64,000 bases of DNA from Cohnella thailandensis (GTDB lineage: Bacteria; Bacillota; Bacilli; Paenibacillales; Paenibacillaceae): positions 325,702 to 389,701 of the forward strand of contig NZ_JACJVQ010000005.1 in the NCBI RefSeq assembly GCF_014212135.1, given 5' to 3'. Shown piece by piece: positions 8,582 to 18,574 of this stretch. The translations under genes were made by a program, and so were the position numbers. The first letter of the stretch is position 1. Each line of letters starts with the position of its first letter. A model generated the notes under the pieces. It ran no database searches, was not told the origin of the DNA, and saw nothing but the letters and a program-made list of their open reading frames with translations.

Positions 8582-9733
8582 ATGGCGAACTCGGAACAAG
8601 ACTTCTCGACCAAGCTGATTCACTTCGGCAAGGAGATCGACAAGACGACCGGCGCTTCCAGCGTGCCGATCTATCAAGCATCGACCTTCCATCACTTCGA
8701 TCTGGACAACCCCCCGGCCCACGATTACAGCCGCTCGGGGAATCCGACGAGAGAGGCGCTGGAGGAATATATCTCCGTCCTTGAGGGAGGAGCCCGCGGC
8801 TTCGCGTTCGCTTCCGGGATGGCGGCGATCTCGACGGCTTTCCTGCTTCTGTCGGCCGGCGACCATGTGATCGTGACGGAGGACGTATACGGAGGAACCT
8901 ATCGTCTGCTGACGACGGTGCTTAATCGTCTGAACATCGATTCGACGTTCGTGGATATGACGGACTTCGAGCAAGTGAAGATGGCCCTTAAACCGAATAC
9001 CAAAGCGGTCTTCATGGAGACGCCGTCCAACCCGACGCTGAAAATCACGGACATCGCGGAGATCGCGGCATGGGCGAAGGAGCTCGGCCTGCTGACGATG
9101 CTCGACAACACGTTCATGACTCCGTACCATCAGAGGCCGATCGAGCTTGGAGTCGATATCGTCATCCACAGCGCCACCAAGTTCCTGAGCGGGCACAGCG
9201 ACGTTCTCGCGGGCTTGATCGTCACGGCGGACGAATCGCTAGGGCGCCGCGTAAAGCAGCTGCAGAACGGGCTCGGAACCGTTCTGAGCGCGCAGGAGAG
9301 CTGGCTGCTCATGCGGGGCATGAAGACGCTTCAGGTCCGCATGGAAGCCAGCGAGAAGAGCGCAGCCAAGCTGGCCGCTTGGCTGCAGGCCCATCCCGGC
9401 GTCGAGAAGGTTTACTACCCGGGGCTTAAGGATCATCCGCGCGGCGACATTCACGCGAAGCAATCCAAGGGCTTCGGCGCCGTCGTCTCCTTCGACGTCG
9501 GCAGCGGAGAGCGCGCGCGCCAGATGCTCGGCAAGGTGAAGCTGCCGATCGTGGCCGTCAGCCTCGGCGCGGTCGAGAGCATCCTCTCCTATCCGGCGAT
9601 GATGTCCCACGCCGCCATGCCTCGCGAGGTTAGGCACGCGAGGGGGATTACGGACGGATTGGTGCGCTATTCGGTCGGCCTTGAAGATATCGACGACCTT
9701 ATTCGCGATCTGGAGCAAGCTCTCGACTTTTAA
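8582..9733 (+). CDS. metC: Cystathionine beta-lyase
   Basis: 383 residues; paralogue of the preceding gene, with the same fold: YSRSGNPTREALE, ASGMAAIST, DVYGGTYR, and HSATKFLSGH with the PLP lysine. It cleaves cystathionine to homocysteine, pyruvate and ammonia. Position as the second of a metI-metC pair supports this rather than a second synthase; sequence alone does not fully separate the two activities. The ribosome site (GAGGGGG) is inside the end of metI. Confidence 0.88.
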   Translation: MANSEQDFSTKLIHFGKEIDKTTGASSVPIYQASTFHHFDLDNPPAHDYSRSGNPTREALEEYISVLEGGARGFAFASGMAAISTAFLLLSAGDHVIVTEDVYGGTYRLLTTVLNRLNIDSTFVDMTDFEQVKMALKPNTKAVFMETPSNPTLKITDIAEIAAWAKELGLLTMLDNTFMTPYHQRPIELGVDIVIHSATKFLSGHSDVLAGLIVTADESLGRRVKQLQNGLGTVLSAQESWLLMRGMKTLQVRMEASEKSAAKLAAWLQAHPGVEKVYYPGLKDHPRGDIHAKQSKGFGAVVSFDVGSGERARQMLGKVKLPIVAVSLGAVESILSYPAMMSHAAMPREVRHARGITDGLVRYSVGLEDIDDLIRDLEQALDF

Positions 9734-9842
9734 GGACTCCGATTTTATCGAACGATAAATTGTCAAGATATTCTATTCATACGTCTTTCTTTCATGATAC
9801 AATGACGGTGCGGTTACAAGTTGACAGGGTGGCTGATCTGTT

Positions 9843-11213
9843 GTGAGTATACAGAATATGTTGGATCGACTTCTTCTCGGTGCCAAACTGCTGATGACCG
9901 ACCGTTCGCTGCGTATTTTTCCGCCCGACTTCACGCTCCGCAAGCCTGTTCAGGCGATGCTGGACAAGCATCTGGAGCGCGGCGACCATTGTTATCTTGC
10001 CTTGTTCCGTTGGGACTGTCCGGAATCGCTTCTTCCCCAGCTGAAGCTGCTTCAGTCCGCCCTGCAGGCGGAGACGAGAAGGAGCATGTCGGCTTTGATC
10101 AGAGGACAGTGGGACGATTCGGAAGTGATCGGAGTCGATCAATTCGGTCCCCAGGAATTCGTTATGCTCGTTAAAGGGGAAGCGCCAACCCATGCCGATT
10201 TCATTCCGGCCGCGCTCGAGTACAGGCTGGAAGCGCTGCGACTGGCCGTCGAATCGCGCGCCGCTTCCTTGCGCGAATATCGCGGCCGGATTTCTATGAC
10301 CGGCAGCTACGTTCCCTTCGCCGCTTCCAGCCAAGCGGGAATGACGAACGAGGAGCTGCTGCGGGAATCGTACCGTTTCGCTCTCGCCCTGGCCACGCGC
10401 CAGCTTTCTCCCCAGGTGATCGCCGCAAGGCGTCAGCTGGATTTAATCCTGGATAACCGCGACATCTCCGTGCTCGCCCAACCGATTATGAACCTGAAGA
10501 ACGGAGACGTGTTCGGCTGGGAGATTCTCACGCGAGGACCGGCGGCGAGCATCTTCCATCGCCCGGACGAGCTGTTCCAGTTCGCCAGCGAGAGCAAGCA
10601 GCTAAGCCGTCTTGAGTTCATGATCGTGAAGCTTGCGCTAGAAGAGGTGTCGCTGCGGCAAATTCGCGAGCCGGTATTCCTGAACGTGACGGCGGTGACG
10701 TTAAACCATCCGTCGTTCCTCTCGCACGTTCTGGAATGCTTGAAGCAACTTCCCGGGCTTTCTCCCAAGCAGATCGTGTTCGAGATCACGGAGAGACACG
10801 AGGTGGAAGATTTCGCGACGATGCTTCGCATCTTGAATTCCTTCCGCCAGCACGGCTTCCGCTTCGCCGTCGACGATATGGGCGCGGGTTATTCCAGCCT
10901 GCAATGGATCGGGGAGATGGCTCCCGAGATGATCAAGATCGACCGCTCGGTCATTCAGTTCGTCGACCGCTTCTCCGTGAAGGAGAGCCTGCTTAAGGCG
11001 ATCGTAACGGCAGCCGGCGAGATGAGCTGCGAGGTCGTCGCGGAAGGCGTGGAACGCGAGGAGGAAGCGGACGTTCTGTTCCGGCTTAACGTCGGGATGG
11101 GACAGGGCTATTACTTCGCCAGACCGAACGTGCTTCTGCATGAGCATGAGCGTCATGTATTCCAAGAGACGAAGGAACGAATCCAGTACCGCCGCGATCA
11201 AGTCGCCTCCTAG
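9843..11213 (+). CDS. EAL-domain cyclic-di-GMP phosphodiesterase
   Basis: 456 residues. The N-terminal 200 residues are of unknown type, without membrane helices. Residues about 205-445 form an EAL domain with metal and catalytic motifs intact: EILTR (for EALLR), FLNVT, FEITER, VDDMGAGYSS, IKIDRS, VAEGVE and GQGYYFARP. An active c-di-GMP hydrolase is therefore likely. The start is GTG 9843, with AGGGTGG upstream. A promoter-like TACAAT lies at 9797. It sits two genes from a GGDEF protein whose own active site is degenerate. Confidence 0.9.
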   Translation: MSIQNMLDRLLLGAKLLMTDRSLRIFPPDFTLRKPVQAMLDKHLERGDHCYLALFRWDCPESLLPQLKLLQSALQAETRRSMSALIRGQWDDSEVIGVDQFGPQEFVMLVKGEAPTHADFIPAALEYRLEALRLAVESRAASLREYRGRISMTGSYVPFAASSQAGMTNEELLRESYRFALALATRQLSPQVIAARRQLDLILDNRDISVLAQPIMNLKNGDVFGWEILTRGPAASIFHRPDELFQFASESKQLSRLEFMIVKLALEEVSLRQIREPVFLNVTAVTLNHPSFLSHVLECLKQLPGLSPKQIVFEITERHEVEDFATMLRILNSFRQHGFRFAVDDMGAGYSSLQWIGEMAPEMIKIDRSVIQFVDRFSVKESLLKAIVTAAGEMSCEVVAEGVEREEEADVLFRLNVGMGQGYYFARPNVLLHEHERHVFQETKERIQYRRDQVAS

Positions 11214-11233
11214 GTGACTGCGGCGGTCTTTTT
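11188..11233 (+). terminator. Terminator overlapping the end of the EAL gene
   Basis: ACCGCCGC (11188-11195) pairs with GCGGCGGT (11220-11227), then CTTTTTG. The 5' arm lies inside the last codons of the EAL gene. Confidence 0.8.
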
Positions 11234-11317
11234 GTGCTACGATAGGCAGTGACGGGTTTATGCGAGATTCGAGACAAACTTGAGACAGATTGGGCTTTAC
11301 GGAGAGGAGAAATTCTT

Positions 11318-12457
11318 ATGAGTAACATCGATGGGATATTGGAGCAGGCGCTTCGCGGAGAAAGGCTCGGACAGGATGACATCATCGCTCTGTTCGAAAG
11401 CGACGAAGTGGAGAAGATGGGCCATGCGGCCAATCGGATCATGAATAAGTGGCATCCGGAACCGATCACGACGTTCGTGGTCGGACGCAATGTCAACTAT
11501 ACGAATATCTGCGACGTTTATTGCCGATTCTGCGCTTTCTACCGGGCTCCGGGCTCGGAGCAGGGGTACGTTCTTCCGGACGAAGCCATTCTGCAGAAAA
11601 TTCAAGAGACGGTCGATGTCGGCGGCACGGAGATCCTGATGCAAGGCGGGACGAACCCGAATCTCCCGTTCTCGTATTATACGGATCTGCTTAAGAAGAT
11701 CAAGGCGAGATTCCCGAACATCACGATGCACTCGTTCTCCCCGGCTGAGATTCGCAAGATGGTCGACGTCTCGGACGGATTGTCGCTGGAAGAAGTCGTT
11801 CGGCAGATTCACGAGGCCGGTCTCGATTCGCTTCCGGGCGGCGGAGCCGAGATTCTGGATGACCGTACGCGCAAGAAGATCAGCCGGCTGAAAGGCTCTT
11901 GGCGAGACTGGATGGATGTCATGACGACCGCCCACAAGGTCGGAATGACGACGACCGGTACGATGGTTATCGGCTTCGGAGAGTCGATGGAGGAACGCGC
12001 GCTTCACCTGCTCCGCATCCGGGAAGCGCAGGACGAGTGCGTTCGGAACGGCTATCCTTCCCGAGGCTTCCTGGCGTTCATTCCATGGACATTCCAGCCG
12101 GACAACACGAACATGAAGCGCGAGAAGGCGACTCCGGAGGAATACCTCAAGACGCTGGCGATCAGCCGGATCGCCCTCGACAACATTCCGAATTTCCAAT
12201 CCTCCTGGGTCACGATGGGCCCCGAGATCGGCAAGCTGTCGCTGCAATACGGAGCCAACGACTTCGGCAGCACGATGATGGAGGAGAACGTCGTCTCCGC
12301 GGCGGGCACGACGCACAAGGTCAACATCGAGCTGTGCCTTAAGCTTATCCGCGAAGCGGGAAGAATCCCGGCCCAGCGCGATACGCAATACAACATCCTT
12401 CGCATGTTCGAAGACGAGAACGAGAAGATCGCGAAGGACTTCGTGATGCAGAACTAA
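11318..12457 (+). CDS. mqnC: Cyclic dehypoxanthine futalosine synthase
   Basis: 379 residues; radical SAM enzyme of the futalosine route to menaquinone. CDVYCRFC is the CxxxCxxC cluster-binding motif. GGTEILMQGG, HSFSPAEI, LPGGGAEI, TTGTMVIGFGE and IPWTFQP match MqnC rather than MqnE. It converts dehypoxanthine futalosine to its spiro cyclic form. ATG 11318 is chosen, behind GGAGAGGAG. No other mqn gene is in the window; these genes are often scattered in Paenibacillaceae. A strong terminator follows. Confidence 0.93.
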   Translation: MSNIDGILEQALRGERLGQDDIIALFESDEVEKMGHAANRIMNKWHPEPITTFVVGRNVNYTNICDVYCRFCAFYRAPGSEQGYVLPDEAILQKIQETVDVGGTEILMQGGTNPNLPFSYYTDLLKKIKARFPNITMHSFSPAEIRKMVDVSDGLSLEEVVRQIHEAGLDSLPGGGAEILDDRTRKKISRLKGSWRDWMDVMTTAHKVGMTTTGTMVIGFGESMEERALHLLRIREAQDECVRNGYPSRGFLAFIPWTFQPDNTNMKREKATPEEYLKTLAISRIALDNIPNFQSSWVTMGPEIGKLSLQYGANDFGSTMMEENVVSAAGTTHKVNIELCLKLIREAGRIPAQRDTQYNILRMFEDENEKIAKDFVMQN

Positions 12458-12473
12458 TCGATATCGATAGATT

Positions 12474-12513
12474 GAAGGCGGCATGAGGGAGATCTCAGCC
12501 GCCTTCTTTTTTT
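12474..12513. terminator. Terminator between mqnC and the GGDEF gene
   Basis: GAAGGCGGC (12474-12482) pairs with GCCGCCTTC (12498-12506), then seven Ts on the plus strand. It may serve both converging genes. Confidence 0.88.
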
Positions 12514-12519
12514 ATCCGA

Positions 12520-13626
12520 TTAGAACTCCACCGAGTGCAAGACGGCCGAGATCGCGGTTCGATTCTTGCCTTTGGATTTGGCCTCCGCCAAAGCGCGATC
12601 GGCGTTGACCAGCAGCGCCGACTTGCCCTGGCCCATCGAATAAGGGACGATGCCGACGCTGACGGTCAGCCTCTCGCCTTCCATGGAGGCGAACGAGAAA
12701 TGCTCGATTTTTCTCCGGATGCTCTCCATCGTATCGAAGGCTTCCTGATGGCTGTGGTGCAGCGACTGAATCGCAAATCTGTCCCCTTGGAACCTCGCGA
12801 GGAGATCGTGAGGGCCTATTCGGGTGGAAATCAGCGTGGAGATCGTTCTCAGAACGTCGTCGCCGAAGCGGTAACCATGTCGTTCGTTCCATGCCTGAAA
12901 GTTGTCTATATCGAGATAAGCCAAGTAGAAGAGGACTAGTCCGGAGTCGCTCTGGCGAATCATCTGATCCAAATGGTCGTGAAAAGCGCTATGGTTGTAA
13001 GCCCCGGTCAGAGGGTCGGTTTTGCTTCTGAGATCTTCCAGGTACGCGTCGATGACCTTCGTTTGCTCATTCTGCCATTCGTCGTTGAAGTGATCCCGGA
13101 TTTCCGATCCTCTTATAAGAATGCCAACGGCGACCCCGTCGAACACCAAGAGAATTACGGCGATAGCGATGAAGGTTTCGGAGCCGATCTCCCGCCAGAT
13201 AATCGGGTCGAGGGCGAGAATCGCGATCAAGGAGACCAAGGAGTTCAAAATCGAATAGAAAAGCTTGGAAAGCTGGTAATAAGTCAAACTAAGCAAGACG
13301 GGAAAATGAAGGGCGATTAGCAGGTAGGAGTCGGGCCTGTGGTTGACGACCAGAATATCGACCATAAGAGTCGCGGACGCAAGGAGTATGTATTCTTGAT
13401 GCTGAGGGAGTCCTCTGACGGCAGCAAGGGATATCGCGTATACGCAGATAAGCAGGATAGTCGGTTCCAGAACGTGAATGCGGAAATAGCTGACTTGATC
13501 ATCGGTGAGAAAGAGCAGAAAGTAAGTCTCGACGACAACCGACAGAAGGACGATGGCACCGAGCATGGATAGAATATATCGGTTCCAACGCTTCAAATTA
13601 TGCTCGACATGTTGGAATACCTTCAT
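12520..13626 (-). CDS. Membrane GGDEF-domain protein with degenerate active site
   Basis: 368 residues. The first 180 residues hold about six membrane helices (for example ILSMLGAIVLLSVVVETYF). Residues about 205-360 form a GGDEF fold: DPLTGAYNHSAF, DIDNFQAWNERHGYRFGDDVL. The signature is RFQGDRF instead of RxGGD/EEF, losing the first Gly and the catalytic acidic residue. Diguanylate cyclase activity is therefore doubtful. Such domains can serve as c-di-GMP or GTP sensors, or as partners. It faces away from the EAL and mqnC genes. The start at 13626 is the only ATG that gives the full first helix. Confidence 0.85.
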   Translation of the reverse strand: MKVFQHVEHNLKRWNRYILSMLGAIVLLSVVVETYFLLFLTDDQVSYFRIHVLEPTILLICVYAISLAAVRGLPQHQEYILLASATLMVDILVVNHRPDSYLLIALHFPVLLSLTYYQLSKLFYSILNSLVSLIAILALDPIIWREIGSETFIAIAVILLVFDGVAVGILIRGSEIRDHFNDEWQNEQTKVIDAYLEDLRSKTDPLTGAYNHSAFHDHLDQMIRQSDSGLVLFYLAYLDIDNFQAWNERHGYRFGDDVLRTISTLISTRIGPHDLLARFQGDRFAIQSLHHSHQEAFDTMESIRRKIEHFSFASMEGERLTVSVGIVPYSMGQGKSALLVNADRALAEAKSKGKNRTAISAVLHSVEF

Positions 13627-13781
13627 GGATCGGCCTCGATTTCTCGCGAATGAGTTATGGTTGCCTTGGAAAGGTTCGATGAGAGCTGTCGATTTATAAA
13701 ATATACCATATCGAATTGCCGATCGTATATCCCTTTTTCGGTCACCATATAGTTAGAAAAGGAGATACCGGAGGTGATCAG

Positions 13782-14657
13782 GTGAAGAAGGATGAATGGA
13801 CGATCGATACGGGCGCCCGCCGCGATTCGTCGGAACGATTGGCAGCCATGCTCAATCAATCGTTTGCCGGCTTATCGGGCAGCAGGGGAGAAGGGCCGTG
13901 GGAGCTTTCTCCCGAGGATGGCCGCGTGCGATGCAGCCTGACCATAGAGAAGGGGAGAGAGGATTTCTGCGGCAAGACGGGGATCGTCCTGGCGGAATTT
14001 ATCGTGTCCGAGAGGGAACCGATCCTGCTCCGGCAATGGATGAACAAGAATTACGGCACTCGTTCCGACCCGGTCGAGATCGACGTGATGATCTCCGAGG
14101 CGATCGGCCTGCTCGATGGAGACACGGCCGGCGATGACGGCTCCTTTTACGGAAGGGCCAGAAGGATCAAACGATGGGGACAGCCCTTCGCGGCATTTTT
14201 GAAGGAGAACGGTTTTATCCATTTGGAGGGATTCCTGAGATTTCGGCTGAAGGAGTATTTAACCGAGGTCAAGGAGGCGGCCGAGACGGCCGTCGAAGAG
14301 CGGATGATGGACCGCCAGTATAAGGAATTCATGTCTCTGCTGCAGTCGATGGTGGAATGGCAGGAAGTCAGGGTGCAGGCGGTCCATGTTCTTCACTCCG
14401 GGGGACATGCCTTTAAGCTGTTCGATGAGAAAATGCAGCCGTTGGATAAAGAAGCCTGGATGTTCGAAAAAACGCCCGACGAGGAGAAAAGGGGGCATGA
14501 CGAGCAGGAGGAGGAAAGCCTGCTCGTCAGCCGGCTGCTTGCGGCGTCGCCTCGCCAACTGTACATTCATACGCATGACCCGGAAGCTCAGGTCATCCGC
14601 ACCTTAATGGGAATTTTCGGGGAGCGAGCCGCTATCTGTCCGGATATGCCGACTTGA
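13782..14657 (+). CDS. ytxC: Sporulation protein YtxC-like
   Basis: 291 residues, without membrane helices. It has an RFRLKEYLTEVKEAAETAVEE helical block (about 165-185) and a C-terminal segment with HSGGHAFKLFDE and QLYIHTHD, which fit my memory of the YtxC family. The position directly upstream of the T-box and thrS matches the Bacillus order, which is the stronger argument. The start is GTG 13782, eight bases after a near-perfect GGAGGTGATC; an upstream in-frame ATG lacks a ribosome site. The function in sporulation is not understood. Confidence 0.72.
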   Translation: MKKDEWTIDTGARRDSSERLAAMLNQSFAGLSGSRGEGPWELSPEDGRVRCSLTIEKGREDFCGKTGIVLAEFIVSEREPILLRQWMNKNYGTRSDPVEIDVMISEAIGLLDGDTAGDDGSFYGRARRIKRWGQPFAAFLKENGFIHLEGFLRFRLKEYLTEVKEAAETAVEERMMDRQYKEFMSLLQSMVEWQEVRVQAVHVLHSGGHAFKLFDEKMQPLDKEAWMFEKTPDEEKRGHDEQEEESLLVSRLLAASPRQLYIHTHDPEAQVIRTLMGIFGERAAICPDMPT

Positions 14658-14683
14658 CGGCATGTTTAAGATAGCGTTATAAT
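14654..14683 (+). promoter_or_regulatory. Promoter of the thrS leader
   Basis: TTGACG (14654-14659), 18-base spacer, TATAAT (14678-14683). The -35 overlaps the ytxC stop codon. Confidence 0.7.
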
Positions 14684-14728
14684 GCCGTTAATTAGCCTTG
14701 CGTGAATGCGGAGCAACTGCTCCCGAGA

Positions 14729-15053
14729 TATTCTTTAATGGCGATGAGAAAGACAACGATGCTTGTTATGGACGGCACAGAGAGAGGAACCTTGGCTGCA
14801 AGTTCCTTCCGACACCGGCTTGCGTCTACCCCTTTCGAGCTGCTTGGCCGAACATGTCCGCGACCTGCGTCTTGCCGGATCGTCGACGTCTGTAAGCCTT
14901 GCCGGGTCATGACCGTTACTCATGCCTGAGAATCGGACGGCTCCTCTGCGAACCTAACAGGGGAAGAGAGCGAAGCGGAATCCGATTGAATAAGGGTGGA
15001 ACCACGAGATGCGAACGATTAGCGCTCGTCCCTATGGGGACGAGTGCTTTTTT
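14729..15053 (+). ncRNA. Threonine T-box leader of thrS
   Basis: The T-box sequence AATAAGGGTGGAACCACG lies at 14989-15006. It is followed by a terminator: AGCGCTCGTCCC (15021-15032), loop TATG, GGGACGAGTGCT (15037-15048) and Ts. Stem I shows the AGAGAG bulge and a GGCTG loop. GAAAG pairs with CTTTC, and GATGC with GCGTC, leaving an internal loop whose 3' side is TACCC. The specifier is therefore ACC (14828-14830), a threonine codon. Uncharged tRNA-Thr should bind and prevent termination, allowing thrS expression. Confidence 0.93.
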
Positions 15054-15132
15054 GCGTTTGATGGCGGCGCGCTCGTCCCTTGCCGATTGACCTTCACGAC
15101 CAAGGTATTCACTATTAAGGAGGCCAAACAGC

Positions 15133-17073
15133 ATGGCACTGCAAATCAAATTCCCGGACGGAGCCGTCCGCGAGTTCGCTCAAGGATCGACGGTCGAAGA
15201 GATCGCCGGTTCCATCAGCAGCGGGCTGAGAAAGAACGCCGTCGCCGGCAAGGTGAACGGCAAAGTAGTCGACTTGAACGCGGCGATCGAGGAGGATAGC
15301 TCTCTCGAGATTCTGACGCTGGATAGCCCGGAAGGGCTTGAAGTGATGCGCCATAGCTCCGCTCACTTGATGGCTCAGGCGATCAAGAGGCTGTTCGGCG
15401 GCAACAAGGTGAAGCTCGGCATCGGGCCGGTCATCGAAGACGGCTTCTACTACGATATCGATCTGGAGCAGTCGATTACTCCGGAAGACCTCGCGAGCAT
15501 CGAGAAAGAGATGGAGAAGATCATCAAGGAGGATCTCCCGATCGTTCGCCGCGTCGTGAGCCGCGAAGAAGCCCTTCGCATCTACGAAGAAGCGGGAGAT
15601 CCGCTTAAGATCGAGCTTATCGAAGGCTTGCCGGAAGGCTCGACGATCACGATCTACGACCAAGGCGAATTCTTCGACCTGTGCCGCGGTCCGCACCTTC
15701 CTTCCACGGGACGCATCAAGGCGTTTAAGCTGCTGAGCGTTGCCGGCGCGTACTGGCGCGGGGACAGCAAGAACAAGATGCTTCAGCGGATCTACGGAAC
15801 GGCATTCGCGAAGAAGTCTCAGCTTGACGAGCACCTTCACTTCCTCGAGGAGGCGAAGAAGCGCGACCACCGCAAGCTCGGCAAGGAACTGAACATGTTC
15901 ACGTTCTCCCGCGAGGTCGGCCAAGGCCTTCCGCTTTGGCTTCCTAACGGCGCCAAGGTTCGCCGCACTCTGGAGCGATATATCGTCGATCTCGAAGAGA
16001 AACTCGGCTACTTGCACGTCTACACGCCCGTGCTGGCCAACGTCGACTTGTACAAGACGTCCGGCCACTGGGAGCACTACCAGGAGGACATGTTCCCTCC
16101 GATGCAGATGGACAACGAAGAGCTCGTGCTTCGCCCGATGAACTGCCCTCACCACATGATGGTGTATAAGAGCGAGATGAGAAGCTACCGCGACCTTCCG
16201 ATCCGAATCGCCGAACTCGGAATGATGCACCGCTACGAGATGTCCGGCGCCCTGACGGGCCTTCACCGCGTTCGCGCGATGACGTTGAACGATTCGCATA
16301 TCTTCTGCCGTCTCGACCAGATCAAGGAAGAGTTCAAGCGGGTCGTGCAGCTGATCCAACGCGTTTACGAAGACTTCGGAATCAAGGAATACCGCTTCCG
16401 CTTGTCCTACCGCGATCCTCAGGACAAGGAGAAGTACTGGCCGGACGACAACATGTGGGAGACTTCGCAGCGCATGCTTCGCGAGGTAGTAGAAGAGCTC
16501 GGCTTGCCGTTCTTCGAAGCGGAGGGCGAAGCGGCCTTCTACGGACCGAAGCTTGACGTACAGGTCAAGACGGCGCTCGGCAAGGAAGAAACGCTCTCCA
16601 CGGCCCAGATCGACGTGCTCCTTCCGGAGCGGTTCGAGCTCGAGTATGTCGGAGACGACGGCAAGAAGCATCGTCCGGTCGTTATTCACCGCGGCATCAT
16701 CAGCACGATGGAACGGTTCACGGCATTCCTGCTGGAGAACTTCGCCGGCGCGCTTCCGGTGTGGCTGTCTCCGCTGCAAGCGAAGATCATTCCGGTAAGC
16801 CTCGCCTACGAAGAATATGCCCGCGAGCTGAACGACAAGCTGCTGGCGGCGGGCGTACGCGCCGAAGCCGACCTTCGCAACGAGAAAATGGGCTATAAGA
16901 TTCGGGAAGCCCAGCTGGAGAAGATTCCTTACATGCTCGTCGTCGGCGAGAACGAAGCGGCGAACGGCACGGTCTCCGTCAGAAGACGCGGAGAAGGGGA
17001 CCTCGGAGCTCAGCCCGCGGACGAATTCATCGCCCGCATTACGGGAGAAATCGCTTCGAAGCGCGTAGACTAA
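15133..17073 (+). CDS. thrS: Threonyl-tRNA synthetase
   Basis: 646 residues, full length. It has an N-terminal TGS domain ([19 protein letters not shown]), an editing domain with [10 protein letters not shown] and the [10 protein letters not shown] block, then the class II catalytic core. That core includes [28 protein letters not shown] (motif 2) and [11 protein letters not shown] (motif 3). A C-terminal anticodon-binding domain follows. It charges tRNA-Thr. The ATG follows AGGAGG, and expression is governed by the preceding Thr T-box. Confidence 0.98.
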   Translation: MALQIKFPDGAVREFAQGSTVEEIAGSISSGLRKNAVAGKVNGKVVDLNAAIEEDSSLEILTLDSPEGLEVMRHSSAHLMAQAIKRLFGGNKVKLGIGPVIEDGFYYDIDLEQSITPEDLASIEKEMEKIIKEDLPIVRRVVSREEALRIYEEAGDPLKIELIEGLPEGSTITIYDQGEFFDLCRGPHLPSTGRIKAFKLLSVAGAYWRGDSKNKMLQRIYGTAFAKKSQLDEHLHFLEEAKKRDHRKLGKELNMFTFSREVGQGLPLWLPNGAKVRRTLERYIVDLEEKLGYLHVYTPVLANVDLYKTSGHWEHYQEDMFPPMQMDNEELVLRPMNCPHHMMVYKSEMRSYRDLPIRIAELGMMHRYEMSGALTGLHRVRAMTLNDSHIFCRLDQIKEEFKRVVQLIQRVYEDFGIKEYRFRLSYRDPQDKEKYWPDDNMWETSQRMLREVVEELGLPFFEAEGEAAFYGPKLDVQVKTALGKEETLSTAQIDVLLPERFELEYVGDDGKKHRPVVIHRGIISTMERFTAFLLENFAGALPVWLSPLQAKIIPVSLAYEEYARELNDKLLAAGVRAEADLRNEKMGYKIREAQLEKIPYMLVVGENEAANGTVSVRRRGEGDLGAQPADEFIARITGEIASKRVD

Positions 17074-17151
17074 CGTCGAGGCATATCGAATAGAGCCCTG
17101 CATAAAGCTTGTTGGCCTTGGGCACCCTTCCTGACAGGGGAGTGTGCTAAG

Positions 17152-17790
17152 ATGCCAGCAAGCTTTTTGCCTTTGTCAAACCGTTTCGTTCGAGGCATGA
17201 TGATCTTGTCCGTGATGCTGGCCGCGATTGGACCGGCGGAACTTGGGGCCGATGCCGAAGAGATATCCTTGGAGGAGAGAGGGTCATCCGCGGCTCTTGC
17301 GCAAGCGCCGAAGAAGCCGGCAACGAAGATGACGCCGGACGAGAAGAGATTGGTTGCTTCGGCCGATCGGACGGGATTCAAGGAAGAACAAGAGGAGATC
17401 ATTCGCGTCGTGGCGACCGGCTATACCGCTGGAGTGGAATCGACGGGCAAGCGGCCGGGGCATCCTCAATACGGAATTACTTACTCGGGAGTCAAGGTAA
17501 GGCGCGGCAAGCTGTCGACCATCGCGGCGGACCCGAAGCTTTTTCCCATCGGCACGATCTTGTTTATCCCCGGATACGGCTATGGGATCGTCGCGGATAC
17601 GGGATCTAAAATCAAAGGGAGGAAAATCGACCTCTACTTCCCTTCCAAACGACAGGTGTTCCAAGAATGGGGCAAAAAAACGGTGGATGTGCGAGTCATT
17701 AAGAAGGGGAACGGCAAGGTGACGGAATCGATGCTCGATAGCATAAGCGAGGTCATCGCCCCGGAAGCGGAAGATCCGACTCCGGGGTAA
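17152..17790 (+). CDS. Secreted 3D-domain protein, putative cell-wall hydrolase
   Basis: 212 residues. [20 protein letters not shown] gives a likely signal sequence. The C-terminal half is a 3D domain (named for three aspartates), with [27 protein letters not shown] and [10 protein letters not shown]. The fold is shared with lytic transglycosylases related to MltA and with Bacillus YuiC, a stationary-phase autolysin. The middle is a charged linker. The ATG follows GGGGAG. It stands downstream of thrS with no clear terminator between them. Confidence 0.85.
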   Translation: MPASFLPLSNRFVRGMMILSVMLAAIGPAELGADAEEISLEERGSSAALAQAPKKPATKMTPDEKRLVASADRTGFKEEQEEIIRVVATGYTAGVESTGKRPGHPQYGITYSGVKVRRGKLSTIAADPKLFPIGTILFIPGYGYGIVADTGSKIKGRKIDLYFPSKRQVFQEWGKKTVDVRVIKKGNGKVTESMLDSISEVIAPEAEDPTPG

Positions 17791-17898
17791 ACCGCACTGT
17801 CGATATTTTCCTATTTAATGTCAAATATTCTCTTTTTCTTGAGTCTATGCTACAATTGTGGAAGATTAATATGTTTCTCCGAGGAGTGACCTCTCTGA

Positions 17899-18450
17899 AT
17901 GAAGTTCTTCCTTCGAGATTTTGATTCTTCCTGCGGCATGGACTCGGAAGACGAGCTGCTCCAAGAGCTCTACAGGCAGATGCTGCGGGTCGCCAGGCAC
18001 AAGCTTATCCGCAAGAACGACGCGGTGGATATCGTTCAGGAAGCTTGGGTGCGCATCTTAGAGAAGAAGGATACCTTGAGAGACGAAGACAAGCTCATTC
18101 CTTGGGCGAAGACGATCGTGTACAATCTGGCTTCCAATGCGAATAGAGCGGGAAGAAGCCGTTCGACGATCCACGCCGATTACGACAGCGGCGTATCGGA
18201 GCATGCGTTCAATTCGGGACTCGATGCGAACCCGGAGCTTCAGACCGAGCTGTCCGATCTGCTCGGACGGCTTGACCCGACGACGCGGACATTGCTTCTT
18301 TACAAGTTTTATTATGGCTTCAAGGACGATGAGATCGCCGCCGCTTTCGAAATGCCGGTCGGAACGATTAAGTCGAAGATTCACCGGGAGAAAGAAAGAA
18401 TCAAAGAACAAATTCGGGAAGATCGCGAGCGCGAGCGCGAGCATCCATAA
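17899..18450 (+). CDS. ECF-like RNA polymerase sigma factor
   Basis: 183 residues, with sigma region 2 (HKLIRKNDAVDIVQEAWVRI, then PWAKTIVYNLA) and region 4 (FYYGFKDDEIAAAFEMPVGT followed by IKSKIHREKERIKE). There is no anti-sigma gene on either side. The neighbours are the 3D-domain gene and a chemoreceptor gene, so the regulon cannot be guessed. Several in-frame ATGs exist near the start; MKFFLRDFD at 17899 is accepted, but MDSEDELLQ (14 codons later) is equally possible. A strong terminator follows. Confidence 0.82.
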   Translation: MKFFLRDFDSSCGMDSEDELLQELYRQMLRVARHKLIRKNDAVDIVQEAWVRILEKKDTLRDEDKLIPWAKTIVYNLASNANRAGRSRSTIHADYDSGVSEHAFNSGLDANPELQTELSDLLGRLDPTTRTLLLYKFYYGFKDDEIAAAFEMPVGTIKSKIHREKERIKEQIREDREREREHP

Positions 18451-18457
18451 AGGCGAC

Positions 18458-18487
18458 AAGAGGAACCTAGGGTTCCTCTTTTATTTT
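18458..18487 (+). terminator. Terminator after the sigma factor gene
   Basis: AAGAGGAACC (18458-18467) and GGTTCCTCTT (18471-18480), then a T-rich run. Confidence 0.88.
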
Positions 18488-18574
18488 GCGGATGTTCGTC
18501 ATATAATGTTAAAAAATGTATCATGAGATTCGAGAGCGCAGTTCGATACATAGGCAATCAGTTGGAGGTGCCGT

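Noticed and set aside
9747-9762. TTTATCGAACGATAAA palindrome between metC and the EAL gene
   Set aside because: Loop of only two bases and no T-run, so not a terminator; too little else to call it an operator.
15115-17103. 662-codon open frame on the minus strand opposite thrS
   Set aside because: Same reason; thrS on the plus strand is beyond doubt.
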